Assembly (NCBI GenBank): GCA_001683735.1
Contig: LUGG01000001.1
Span: forward strand, 1,240,001 to 1,304,000
Reading direction: 5' to 3'
DNA from: Grifola frondosa
Taxonomy: Eukaryota; Basidiomycota; Agaricomycetes; Polyporales; Grifolaceae
Length of the DNA: 64,000 bases
Each line of letters starts with the position of its first letter. The first letter of the stretch is position 1. Below, one piece after another: positions 47,476 to 57,415 of this stretch. The position numbers were made by a program, and so were the translations under genes. The notes under the pieces are model-generated. The model did no database searches, had not been told where the DNA came from, and worked only from the letters and a program-made list of their open reading frames with translations.

Positions 47476-49308
47476 TCGATATATCGCTTCGGATCCTGTT
47501 CATGAACAGGTCCTGCTGTAGTCACAGCGCCCGTAGCACGTTGAACGAGTTTTGAGGTACGATTCGGTTACTCCACCTCAAGCTCATGTATAAATGGCGC
47601 AGCTTCTCAACCCTTTGTATGTACGCCGACTTAGAGCCGTACGACTACAGCACATCATTGTACCATAGCCACAGGATCACATATCTGTCCGAATTCCATG
47701 CCTAAATATCATCATAATTATTTTCCCGAATTCTACGGACTGACTAGTACTGACTAGTACTGACTACTTACCTTTCGTGAGTTATTGATAAGCGGCGCTG
47801 CACACCAGCGCGTAGATGCGGTCAAAAATGTCAGAATACACACTGCCGAGAGGTAAGAATGTTATGGGATGCACAGATTCCAAGACCGGTGAATGGTGGA
47901 GCTGACATACATGCCTGGCACTCCACTGCCATCAGCGATGAAATCTTGATCTCCCATGAGCCTTTCCATCCCGAACTTGTCGGGTTCAGATACCGCGAGT
48001 CAAGTGCCGGCAATGCGAGGGTGATGCACCTATTAGAATAAACTCGACGGCCGTAGATTTATGGTTAGGTGAAGAACCGTCTTTTCAATGCTGCTTGCGC
48101 GTTGGGACTACTTCTTGTTTCGTAAGGGGCCATGGCTCCCCCAAAAAAGAGGTTAAAGCATCGCCAGATTCAAGTAGTCACGTTTCCTCGGCAGAGCCTA
48201 TATAATGTGTTTGATGAACCAATATAGAACATAGGTAACTAGCGGCTTAAAGTCGGCGCGCGCAGTACGAGAAGAAGTGGGAACGAGAGATAGGGAACGA
48301 ACCCCATGACGACGCGAGAAGGTATTCTGATAGATGACGAGGGTACATACCTAGTACAGACGTCCTTCCACGGGTGCAAGACTATGCGAGGACGTAGAAA
48401 GCCTTCGTTAGACTACATCCGTGGTTCTGGAATGCCTGATATGTTATGCATCTCGATGAATCCCAAAGATAAAAGGAAATGCATTGAACGCATACCGTGC
48501 ACCTGTCGTCACGCATGATGTCAACAATTGAGTGGAACATGATTCTTTAGATCACATACGTCGGGGGTAAGAAAAGTAAGGAAAAGACGCAGTTGCATGA
48601 GTCGTCATTGGGGTAGCACCAAGGAATGAGGTCAGAGAGCACGCCTGGAGCATTGATCTGCTGTAACTTTGCGGTGCCAATGTCGCTATACGTCAAGGTA
48701 GCGCGGTTAAACGTAGCGATCAAAGATCAGCGTCCGCTGAATCCGCTAAGAGGGCAAGGTACTCGTCGGCTAGTGGTCTTCAAACCTCATAAATTCTGCA
48801 CTGCACATTAATTAACAAGTAGAAAATCTAGATACGCACAATACTCAACAGAATCTGAAGATATTGCACTATCACAGCTATAGGGCCGGACGGTTGAAGC
48901 CTCAGCCACAAAGTACAAACAGTACCACCTGTACATTTAGCGGTAAATGACTGCATAAACCAGTGGATTCCATTGCTATAACTTTCCTGGAGTAAAAATT
49001 GGAGGCACCAAGGTCCAGGAAAGCAATCCTGTGAACATAAGTACTGAATCCGAACGAAATCCGAGACGCGTCAGTGGCTGTCTATTGCATCCCACGTGAT
49101 CCAGAAATCCGTGAGATCTGGAGATTTAGCACTGGAGGCGACCCCGGTCCCCAAGCTTGCATCTCATCCGACGACTCGGCGTCGATTTTCCTTCCCCACT
49201 CAATCCAGCTCAATCCTTACCATTCCTTTATCATAGACCATCACCTCCCCCGCCCTTGTGCGCTTGTAGATCTGGTCCCGCTTGCACCTACTGCTTCGTA
49301 GATATACC
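47476..49308. other. Gene-poor region with a small tandem repeat
   Basis: 1.83 kb with many stop codons in all frames and short frames only. I find no conserved peptide, terminal inverted repeat or tRNA-like fold. Notable contents are the 10-bp tandem at 47741 and a CACGTG at 49093-49098, the latter about 215 bp before BIO2. Confidence 0.5.
47741..47767 (+). repeat. 10-bp tandem repeat (tgactagtac x 2.7)
   Basis: Two exact copies of tgactagtac followed by a partial third (tgactac). Each unit contains ACTAGT. Short, with no obvious role. Confidence 0.6.
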
Positions 49309-50831
49309 ATGTTTCGCGCAGGCCACTCTGCACGTCTCCCCAGCCAGATACGGCGGACACTCGCCACCCATGCATCGAAGCCTGCACCACCGGCGACTCG
49401 TCGCACATGGACCAAGCCTGAGATCCAGAACATCTACGACACTCCACTGCTCGATCTCGTCTTCCGTGCTGCGTCCACCCACAGGCAGCACCACGACCCG
49501 GGCAAGATCCAGCTGTGCACCCTGATGAATATCAAGAGTGCGTTGCTCCTCGCATTTGCTGCACTCTGCACACCTGCTCATAAAGGCTAATAGCTGGCGG
49601 CTGCACGGAGGATTGTGCGTGCGCAACCGAGGACAAAATGAATTTGAATATTGATGCCGTAATTAGGCTCATACTGCTCACAGTCGTCGCGTTACTCGAC
49701 GCCGACGACGGCATCTCGTCTCGTAGAAGTGGAGCCTGTTATAGAAGCGGCGCGTAAAGCTAAGGCCAACGGGAGCACGCGGTTCTGCATGGGCGCTGCG
49801 TGGAGAGACCTTGCCGGGCGGAAGCGGGGTTTCGAGCGTATCTTGGAGATGGTCCGTGAAGTGCGCGGCATGGGAATGGAAGTCTGCACCACGCTCGGAA
49901 TGTTATCTCCTGAGCAGGCCAAACAGCTGAAGGAGGCGTACGTGTTGTATCATTATTGCGTTTTCTGGAACTCGGAACTCAAGTATCTTTCCAGTGGATT
50001 GACAGCCTACAACCACAATTTGGATACCTCTCGTGAATTCTACCCGGAGGTTGTGTTTGCACCCGATTTATGGGCATCGAGCTCATCATTCTCCTTACAC
50101 AGGTTATTACGACACGGTCCTATGACGAGAGATTGGATACCATATCTGCTGTCCGTGATGCTGGCATTAGCGTTTGCTCTGGCGGTATTCTAGGCCTCGG
50201 AGAATCTGACGAGGACCGTGTTGGCCTGATCTGGGAAGTATCCAAGTAAGTCTCTGCGTGATTAATAACCATCCATCGCTCACAAGCGCCCAGTATGCCT
50301 GAGCACCCAGAATCATTCCCTGTCAACGCTCTAGTGCCTATCAAAGGGACCCCCTCGAGAACAATGAGGTGAGTCGTTTACTGCCTTTGGTTATGAAACC
50401 TGATCTTGTCTGTCATACTTACCAATCCGCAGCCTGTCCCTTACCAGACGCTGCTCCGTACCATTGCCACTGCACGAGTCGTCCTGCCCAAGACAATCAT
50501 CAGACTGGCGGCTGGTCGCCAAACACTTGATGAGAATCAGCAGGCGATGTGTTTCATGGCTGGTGCCAACGCGGTCTTCACGGGGGAGCAGATGCTCACC
50601 ACGCCATGTACGTCTGTCGAGTCTATATAGCATCTCTGAACCGTCTTCGAATGTGCTATAGGTTCTCCGTGGGATGAAGACAAAGCGATGATGAATCGCT
50701 GGGGACTCGAAGGGATGCGAAGCTTCGAACAAAGTAGCGTCGCTCGCAAAGAAGGTGACCGGTTGGAGGTGGCTTCTGAACCGGTGGCTCCCCCCAGTGC
50801 CGCCAGCAGCGAAGTACGGTCAAGTGTTTGA
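49309..50831 (+). CDS. BIO2: Biotin synthase (radical SAM)
   Basis: Mitochondrial radical-SAM enzyme that inserts sulfur into dethiobiotin, the last step of biotin synthesis. Presequence [19 protein letters not shown], then [18 protein letters not shown] and [20 protein letters not shown]. The CxxxCxxC [4Fe-4S] motif is only complete after joining exons 49309-49537, 49594-49614 and 49667-49937; the tiny 21-bp middle exon holds two of the Cys-flanking residues. Later blocks: [74 protein letters not shown] and [14 protein letters not shown]. The auxiliary-cluster Arg and Cys region appears intact. The frame breaks in the five-C run at 50350-50354 (PIKGTP-LENNE). C-terminal residues after [11 protein letters not shown] vary. 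An E-box lies upstream. Confidence 0.93.
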
Positions 50832-52215
50832 CAACAGCTAGCTTCTGCAGTCCCCCGCACTGTGCCACCTTGAAGCTTGACCACTGTGTCAACAGAATGC
50901 TGCTTCTGAAGCTGCCAAAATTCCCGTTTCTATTCGGGACCCACGGGGCTTCGCATGTGGACGATCATGGAGCTTGGGGCTTGAGGATTTGAGGGTTATG
51001 CCAGAATAGCTTGAAAGTCTGTACAAGCAGTGATAAAATGTAGGATGCAAATCGGGTCATGTAGATCAATCCGCATCTTGATTTGGCCGCCAAACTAAGT
51101 CAAATTGAGATCTTCTCCATAAATCGGAGCTTTATGACCTTACAGAAAGTTCTTTCGACCCTGCATCGCATTTCTGTGCATGAAGCTTAAGCTTGAAAGC
51201 ATGTTGCATGGATGTAGCTTCTGTACTGAGTCATTCCTGGCTTTGCACTCGCAATCGCTTGTCCTGTGCCATGGGTGTCTTCGGAGTTCCGTGTCGTGTG
51301 GCTCAAACCTTTTGCGCAAATTTCTGTGGCAGATCCGGACAGATAACCCCTTTGACATTGATGGTCAACATAGCGTTTGATTGGCAAGAACTCTCGGCGC
51401 CTCCGAGTCTGCGATCATCGCCACAATGATGAGTGAGCCATCGCAACGTTACGAGCGCGTGATAGATACACACTGGCCGGCCTGACTCGTCGTTCGCCCA
51501 AGGCTTGGCTATAGTCGCTTTCGAAATGACTGCGTGCTATGTAAAGCATCCGGGTATACGTTCGTGGCGGCTTTCCGGGACGTCCGGCATTCTCAGTGGG
51601 TCTTGAATTACAACTCTTTACGCCAACTCTTACCCAACCGTTTACACAGAATTTCTCACTTGGTCTGCATGCATGCAAGGTGAACCTAACGAGCAGTTTG
51701 CATGCTGTCGACGGACATCTACATGTCATTGGTAAGCTGGTTTTCAAGAAGGAAGGGAGTTTACGAGTTTGGTAGCTTCTCAGGCTGCGGCTCGGCCCAC
51801 TTCTGTACTTCCATGGATGTTCTCAAACCCGAGCGCTTCATCCGGAGCTTCGCCCTTGATCCCTCTGGCCCTTAATATGCTCAACTTGCACTGCCAGGTT
51901 CCTAGTCCGAGATGTCTCTGGATCCCGGAACGATCATACAAACTGTGTCCATCCAGGGCTCGGAGGCTTGAGGTCCCGCCTGGAGCGTTCTGATTTTGCC
52001 ACCTTGGGAGTTCGGCACGGATGCTCTTAGGTGGCCACGGGCAGCGTTCGTCGATATGCGGTGTCCGCACCTCCCGAAAAATCATTTCGTTATTTGATGC
52101 CGCGGACAAGAAGTTTCGACGCGAGATTTTATCCCAAAGACCCAGAATCTGGCGGATCTCAAGGTTCAGCAGACAAAAGGCGCTTCGACGACGCGTAGCC
52201 CCGCAAATCTATCCG
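50832..52215. other. Intergenic region, no confident gene
   Basis: 1.38 kb between BIO2 and the exonuclease-like gene. Frames up to about 110 codons occur on both strands, but none has a recognisable motif or intron-compatible neighbours. No inverted repeats or transposase signature seen. It could hide an old, decayed element. Confidence 0.4.
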
Positions 52216-53259
52216 ATGGCGACTCTTCACCATATCCCGAACTCATGCTTTCTTCCACACTCTCTCCTTGCACTCCATATGGCCTCAAACTCAAGCACGC
52301 ATGGCCATATTCCGTCTGGCTCTACTCTGCCAATGGCTGGCAAGCAACCGCAGAAATTCTTTCCGTCAAGAAAGTATGTTGGCGCATCAAGGTCATCTGA
52401 CGTGCTTACCCCTACCCCTCTCAGATACGTCGCCGTTCAAGCACAGTTGGTGTACTATGGCATAATCTCTAGACTGCCCATGGTAGCGTGAGTGCACTTC
52501 ATTCTCCATCAACCTTGCATCACGATTCCTGAAGCCCCTCTCAGACGTGTCACAATCACAGATTATCGAGGAAACGTCGTTTTGGACTCATTCGTTCGCC
52601 CTACGTAAGCCACCATGTCTCATTGCCCTGCAGAGTTCCTGTAGTGATTCCTGTGGAAGACAGCCAGTAAGCGATTATCGGACAAATGAAACGGGCCTAC
52701 AGCCTGCCCATCTTGAGAACGGTACGTTTCGAGAGTGCGCCCCATGTGCATACTGACCAAGTCACAATGCAAGCAGCTCCTACCTTCATCGATGTTCAGC
52801 GGCAAGTAGCCGGTCTCATACGCAACAAAATTATTGTAGGCTATGCGCTATGGAACTTCTTATCGGTAACACAGAAATTCTCTTGTTCTCAGAAAATGTG
52901 CCGATGATTCGCCTTTTGATAACCAGGTTTTGGGACTCTCACATCCTGCCATCGATACGCGAGACGTCGCATTGTTTCTGTCTTTTCGACGCAGCCTTGG
53001 ATGCAAACCGACCGAGATGCTGCCGCTCACCACGTTGGTGAAGCAATTCATGGGAAGGGACATTATGTTAAATGGCGACATCCCCGTGAGTGCGAAAATG
53101 TGATAGACGAGAGACCGTGCTCATGTGTTCCAGGTCGAACAAGCGCGGTCTGCCCTTGACCTTTTCCGCTCCTGTGAACAGACATGGGAAGGCGTCATAG
53201 CCTCTGGCGCATGGCCGTGTGCACTACCACCGTTGGCGCATGCAGGTTGCTTCACCTAA
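52216..53259 (+). CDS. REXO4/ISG20-like exonuclease-fold protein lacking catalytic residues
   Basis: The fold of a DEDDh RNA exonuclease is clear, but the active site is not. Joined exons give LRYVAVQAQLVYYGIISRL, where active relatives read ALDCEMVG: Asp and Glu of motif I are both Gln. Then ARVTITDYRGNVVLDSFVRP, PVSDYRTNETG and APTFIDVQRQVAGLIRNK, all matching the family. IIVGYALWNFLSVLGLSHP replaces VGHALHNDL, so the motif II Asp is Phe. Then AIDTRDVALFLSF, LVKQFMGRDIM and PVEQARSALDLFRSCEQTWE, where the family has H-x-x-xEDA: the last Asp is Gln and the catalytic His is absent. The sequence is otherwise well kept, so it is probably a selected pseudoenzyme. The intron after RPT uses acceptor aag. 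The N-terminal 60 residues are low complexity. Start 52216; an ATG at 52279 is an alternative. Confidence 0.78.
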
Positions 53260-53530
53260 GACGTTACCGGCGATTATGGCACGGACGCATGGTCGCTCAT
53301 CTCACCGGACGGCAACTAGGCCAATATGTATCAATATCATATGGATGACCCTATCTTTGCGCACACCTCGACATGTACGTTACAAGGTGACTGTCGTGTA
53401 GGTTACTGTACGGCCCACGAACCCTTACACTCGCAAAGGACAGGCATCACGGACGCGTCCCCCCAGTTGGGTGCATGCAGATATAATATCTAGAGTACAA
53501 TCATTCCAATGGAATAGACAAGATGTGTGT

Positions 53531-54364
53531 TTATAGCGCGGCCGCTAGGTCAACCTCTTTCTTGTTGAGCCTGTCAATCTCGACCTCCAGTGCGATATTC
53601 GCCATCTCAATTTGCAAAATACTGGAGATAAGCTCAGTCCACCGGGTCTCAAGAGAGGTAAGTTGGGATCCTATTCGTGTCTACGCGAGGAAAAAAAAAT
53701 AACTGTCAGCATGATCCATGAAACTGGATCGCTGCATAGATACCTGGAAATTCTTGCGATCCCGATTCAGTTCTGTCGAGAGATTTCGCAGGTCCTCAAG
53801 AGCTTTTTCAATATCCTTTGCCGACGCTTCAGTGAGATAATTGTGTATCCGCCACGCATTTGCACCGTATGATTGCAGCAACGCAAGATTGGTATGGCTA
53901 CAAGACGCATCAATCCAACCATCGTCACATTGTCATGGAGATCGACTACGAACCGCAGGCGTTGGTGCTCTAACTGAGCATGAGCATTTTTGAGGCTGCT
54001 TGCCATTCCTCTTCGCTGTCGGGAGTTGTAGGAGCTGGTAGTTGGTGGCGCGTTGTGTCAAGTGGCAGTAGTGGTTGAGAATTCTACTCGAGCGAGCTCG
54101 GTTTGTAACAGCGGGTGGTTCTATAATTACGTCTGCATCAACATGTTATTGAGTCATGCCATGGAAAAATGCGCACGAACAGCAAATAGGTAGGTGCTGG
54201 TGGAACGCGAGGATGTAGTGTTTGGGAGGCTTTGCCTCCCGAGCAAGTTCCCTTTCGACTTTCTCTTTCAGAATCGGAAATTGCTCCAAGTCATTGTCGT
54301 AATAGGGCAGCGAGTCGAAGATCGCAGAGCTTTGCGCCTGTTCAGCCAGTGTACCTGCAGACAT
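53531..54364 (-). CDS. Pre-mRNA-splicing factor SPF27 (BCAS2)
   Basis: Core subunit of the Prp19/CDC5L spliceosome complex (BCAS2 family). N-terminus: MSAGTLAEQAQSSAIFDSLP, YYDNDLEQFPILKEKVEREL, then after an intron NHPLLQTELARVE. The coiled-coil second half is NAHAQLEHQRLR, HTNLALLQSYGANAWRIHN, ASAKDIEKALEDLRNLSTEL and LTSLETRWTELISSILQIEM. It ends NKKEVDLAAAL at 53531. The frame breaks near 54219 and 53994-54003, each needing one base. A third break near 54058-54062 fits +2 or -1, the only one that is not a simple single-base gain. The start is 97 bp from the next gene's start on the other strand. Confidence 0.87.
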
Positions 54365-54460
54365 TTGTGATGGTCAAGTTCAAGTGAAGTCACGGGTAGG
54401 AGTGGGCGCCACCAGTCCGTCGCGTCCCTCCGTTTACCGCGTTCACCTCCATTGACAGAC

Positions 54461-55596
54461 ATGTCTTGCGGCTGGCTTTTCAGAACAGGCGGCTGCTCAA
54501 GAATGCCTCACCCCGCTCAGCAGTGTGCAGGCAGCACCGTTGAGCCGTGCTCTGCATTCTTCGCAGTCCTCGAGAGGTATATCGCTCGTCGTGATACGGT
54601 CGGAATGCCTCGCTGACGACCCGCAGCTTCCACTTCCCCCTTTACCGAGCCCACCTCGCCCAATCCGGCCGTCACCAAGTATGCTGAGACCACGGAAGCT
54701 CTCCATACCTACGGTTCATACCTGATTCAATGTCTCCCCAAATACGTCCAGCAGTTCTCTGTTCTCAAGGATGAATTGACCCTCTATATCTGCCCTTCGG
54801 GTGTCGTCCCCGTGCTCACCTTCCTCCGGGACCACTCGCAATGCCAGTTCAAGGCCTGCATGGATATCAGCGGAGTCGACTTCCCAGAGAGGGACAAGCG
54901 ATTCGAGGTCGTGTACCACCTCCTCAGTGTGAAGTTTGCGGGGAGGATCAGAGTGAAGACGTATGCAGGGGAGGCCGATCCTGTTCCTAGTGCTGTACCA
55001 GTTTTCAGTGGCGCAGACTGGTGAGCTTTTCTCTTAGTTTGGTGTTGGCTGCGTTTGTCAACAGGATGATAGGTATGAGCGGGAAGTATGGGATCTCTTC
55101 GGCGTGTTCTTCAAGGGTCATCCTGACTTGTACGTTAGCTGCTTTAGTCTCCACAGTTATAGCGCTGATTTGGTTCCTGTAGGCGTCGCATCCTTACGGA
55201 TTACGGTATGTGAGATGAGTGCGTAAATTGGCTCTGTTATAATCTCCTGTTACAGGCTTTGAGGGACATCCGCTTCGGAAGGACTTCCCATTAACTGTAT
55301 GCAGTTGTAAACTACCAGGTCTTGCAATGCACTCATCGCACTTCTTCTCCAGGGTTACACCGAAGTTCGATATGACGAAGAAGAAAGCGCGTTGTATACG
55401 AGCCCTTGCAACTTACACAGGCATTCAGGTATGGCATATGTCATCCCGTGGCATGTGGATCATTGACTGAACTTCCGCACAGAAACTTCGAGTCTCTGTC
55501 ACCTTGGGAGCAAGTTGGTGAAGGAACCACTCCAACAGACCTGATGACCTGAAACCTGTGCCCCCGCCACCACCCCCTCCGGAAGAAAAGAAGTAG
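54461..55596 (+). CDS. NADH:ubiquinone oxidoreductase 30-kDa subunit (NDUFS3)
   Basis: Peripheral-arm subunit of mitochondrial complex I (NuoC type). Family blocks: YAETTEALHTYGSYLIQCLP, DELTLYICPSGVVPVLTFLR, FKACMDISGVDFPERDKRFE, VVYHLLSVKFAGRIRVKTYA and FSGADWYEREVWDLFGVFF. Then [20 protein letters not shown], the subunit signature (after an intron), and a Pro-rich tail ending PPPPEEKK at 55596. Short introns from 55021 onward split the signature region. Frame breaks: the AAA at 55384-55386 (EEEKRVVYEP with one A added) and near 55537. The N-terminal presequence is not resolved: SRALHSSQSSR is in the right frame, but no ATG of that frame precedes it, so the start at 54461 is provisional. 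Shares a very short promoter with SPF27. Confidence 0.9.
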
Positions 55597-55710
55597 TGCA
55601 TACACTTTGTGTCGTGCTATATCTAGCTCCAAAGTACAGTTTTCATGGCATAAGACGGTGGATTGACGTACAGATGTGAGAGAGGAAAAATACAATGCAA
55701 ATCATGTCCT

Positions 55711-57159
55711 TCATGATACGGTCTTCTCGTCGACGACTTCCTGCGGCTCTCCCGCATTCTCTGCCGTCTTCTTATCCCAGCCCATCCGAGAGCCGATATA
55801 TTCCTGTCCGATCACCTCCACGCCAACTCTGATGGCCTCGACGACCAAATCCTCAACCCAGTCATAGTCGTCCCAGAGTTCGAGCCATTTGCCGGGAACC
55901 GCCTGAGTGACCGTGCAGTGGGCAAGTTGGTGATCTGGGTCCGATAAATAGAGTAAGAACTGCAAAGATGTTTGCGTGCTCGTAGGCTCGGCACCGGATG
56001 GCTGCGGAAGGGTGAAAGACGACATATACGGCTGAACGCGAAGGTAGACATAGGAATACGTAGTGGGATTCTGAGTCGACGAGGGTTGGGCCTGCTCAGG
56101 CTTAACATGCCGTTTGACTATCTCATCCAAATTGGCCTTCGAGAACCATAATCAATCCAGTGCATGCGCATATTATGCGGAACATAATAAATTACCTGAG
56201 CAAGCTTTATAGCCGCATCATATCCGTCCACTGTGTTAACTCTCTCTTGGAGTTCGATGAGTCCTTTGGACGTGATTCATCGCCTCTATTGACAATGAGA
56301 TCCCACCTTCCACTTGCTCCATGATCTGACGAAGCGAAGTGTGAGCGTGGTCGTGGTCGTGCATATAATACGGACAACAGAATTTACGCGTGAAAGGGAA
56401 CGGTATACGAGGGATTCTATGCCATCGTATCCCTGCATGTCATGGCTCAACCAGACTTGGATGACCTCATGCTCGGAAATAGGCGGCGCGACAACATTGA
56501 GAAGGTCGGTGAGCGTTGACAGCCCAACCCGTTTGAAATCCTGGCCTGAGCATAACCATAAGTCATCGATGCCGCCGCTAAGTATAAGACATACCTAGCT
56601 TATCCAGCTGAGCCGCTTTGCGTACTCTAGAACTCCTTCTCCCCCTTGCGGGCCTGCTCGTTTTTCGGCAGTTGCTTGACCTGTTCATCAACAGCAGTCT
56701 TGGCTTGCTGGAGTGCAGCACTAGCACTCGACCACACGCTCCCCCAGCCCAGCCGGCTCCTGTGTTTGACGGAGGCTCCTGGCGCGGGGGTTCCGTTCTG
56801 GGGGGAGTGCCAACTCGCGAGCTCGCAGAATCTGTCCGAGACAGCGGGGCAGATCCAGAGGCAGACGGCAGTAGAGGTGCGGCAGCGCCCACTTTCACCC
56901 TCTCGGTGCTCTTTCTGAGAGTAGGGGTACCTGCGCGGGAGAGAGGTCGCTCAATATGCGAGATGGTCGTGCGGGGAGGTTCGGCACTCTTCTGCGTGAT
57001 TTCATCAATGAATGCATAGACCTCAGCCTCGCCCTCGGTGGAGGGAGATGGGCCTTGCGCCGATCCTGGGGTGCCCACTGCGGGAGGAGGTGCCAAATTA
57101 TCGAGGTCGTCCAAGAATTGCAGAGCTTCCTCCTGCTTCGACTTGGATTTGGCAGACAT
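55711..57159 (-). CDS. MTC1-like protein (maintenance of telomere capping protein 1 family)
   Basis: Fungal Mtc1 family (DUF5427). The yeast protein is found at the early Golgi and in COPI-coated vesicles and interacts genetically with the telomere-capping protein Cdc13; biochemical function unknown. The N-terminus reads KQEEALQFLDDLDNLAPP and EVYAFIDEITQKSAEPP, which is the family signature, followed by a Ser/Thr/Pro-rich linker. After repair of three breaks (56741-56745, 56641-56645 and 56613-56614, all G/C runs on this strand) the middle reads SVWSSASAALQQAKTAVDEQ, then LEYAKAAQLDKLG. The C-terminal part, in the exons below 56500, contains SFTLPQPSGAEPTSTQTSLQ, QFLLYLSDPDHQLAHCTVTQ, WLELWDDYDWVEDLVVEAIR and IGQEYIGSRMGWD. 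About 450 residues. Three clustered frame breaks make this the worst affected gene. Confidence 0.75.
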
Positions 57160-57415
57160 CTCGAGCTGAGGTGACCGATGGATGGTCTCGAATGCAAGAG
57201 AGGTGGTCTAATCAATCCTAGCACTACCTGTTGGGCGTTGTCTATTGAGAGCTGAGCAGCCTGAGGAGACCGCTAAACCTAAAGTAGCAACACGGCGTCT
57301 GTTCGCGTTTCATTGCAGCTCGCGCAAGACGCGTCTGGTTTGGTATCTTTTCCAACGCTCCGCCAGTAGCATCGCGCCAAATCTGCTGCGGCTTGCTTTC
57401 GAAGCAACTACATAT

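Noticed and set aside
50832..52215. Possible transposon remnant
   Set aside because: I looked for terminal inverted repeats, long direct repeats and transposase or reverse-transcriptase motifs and saw none.
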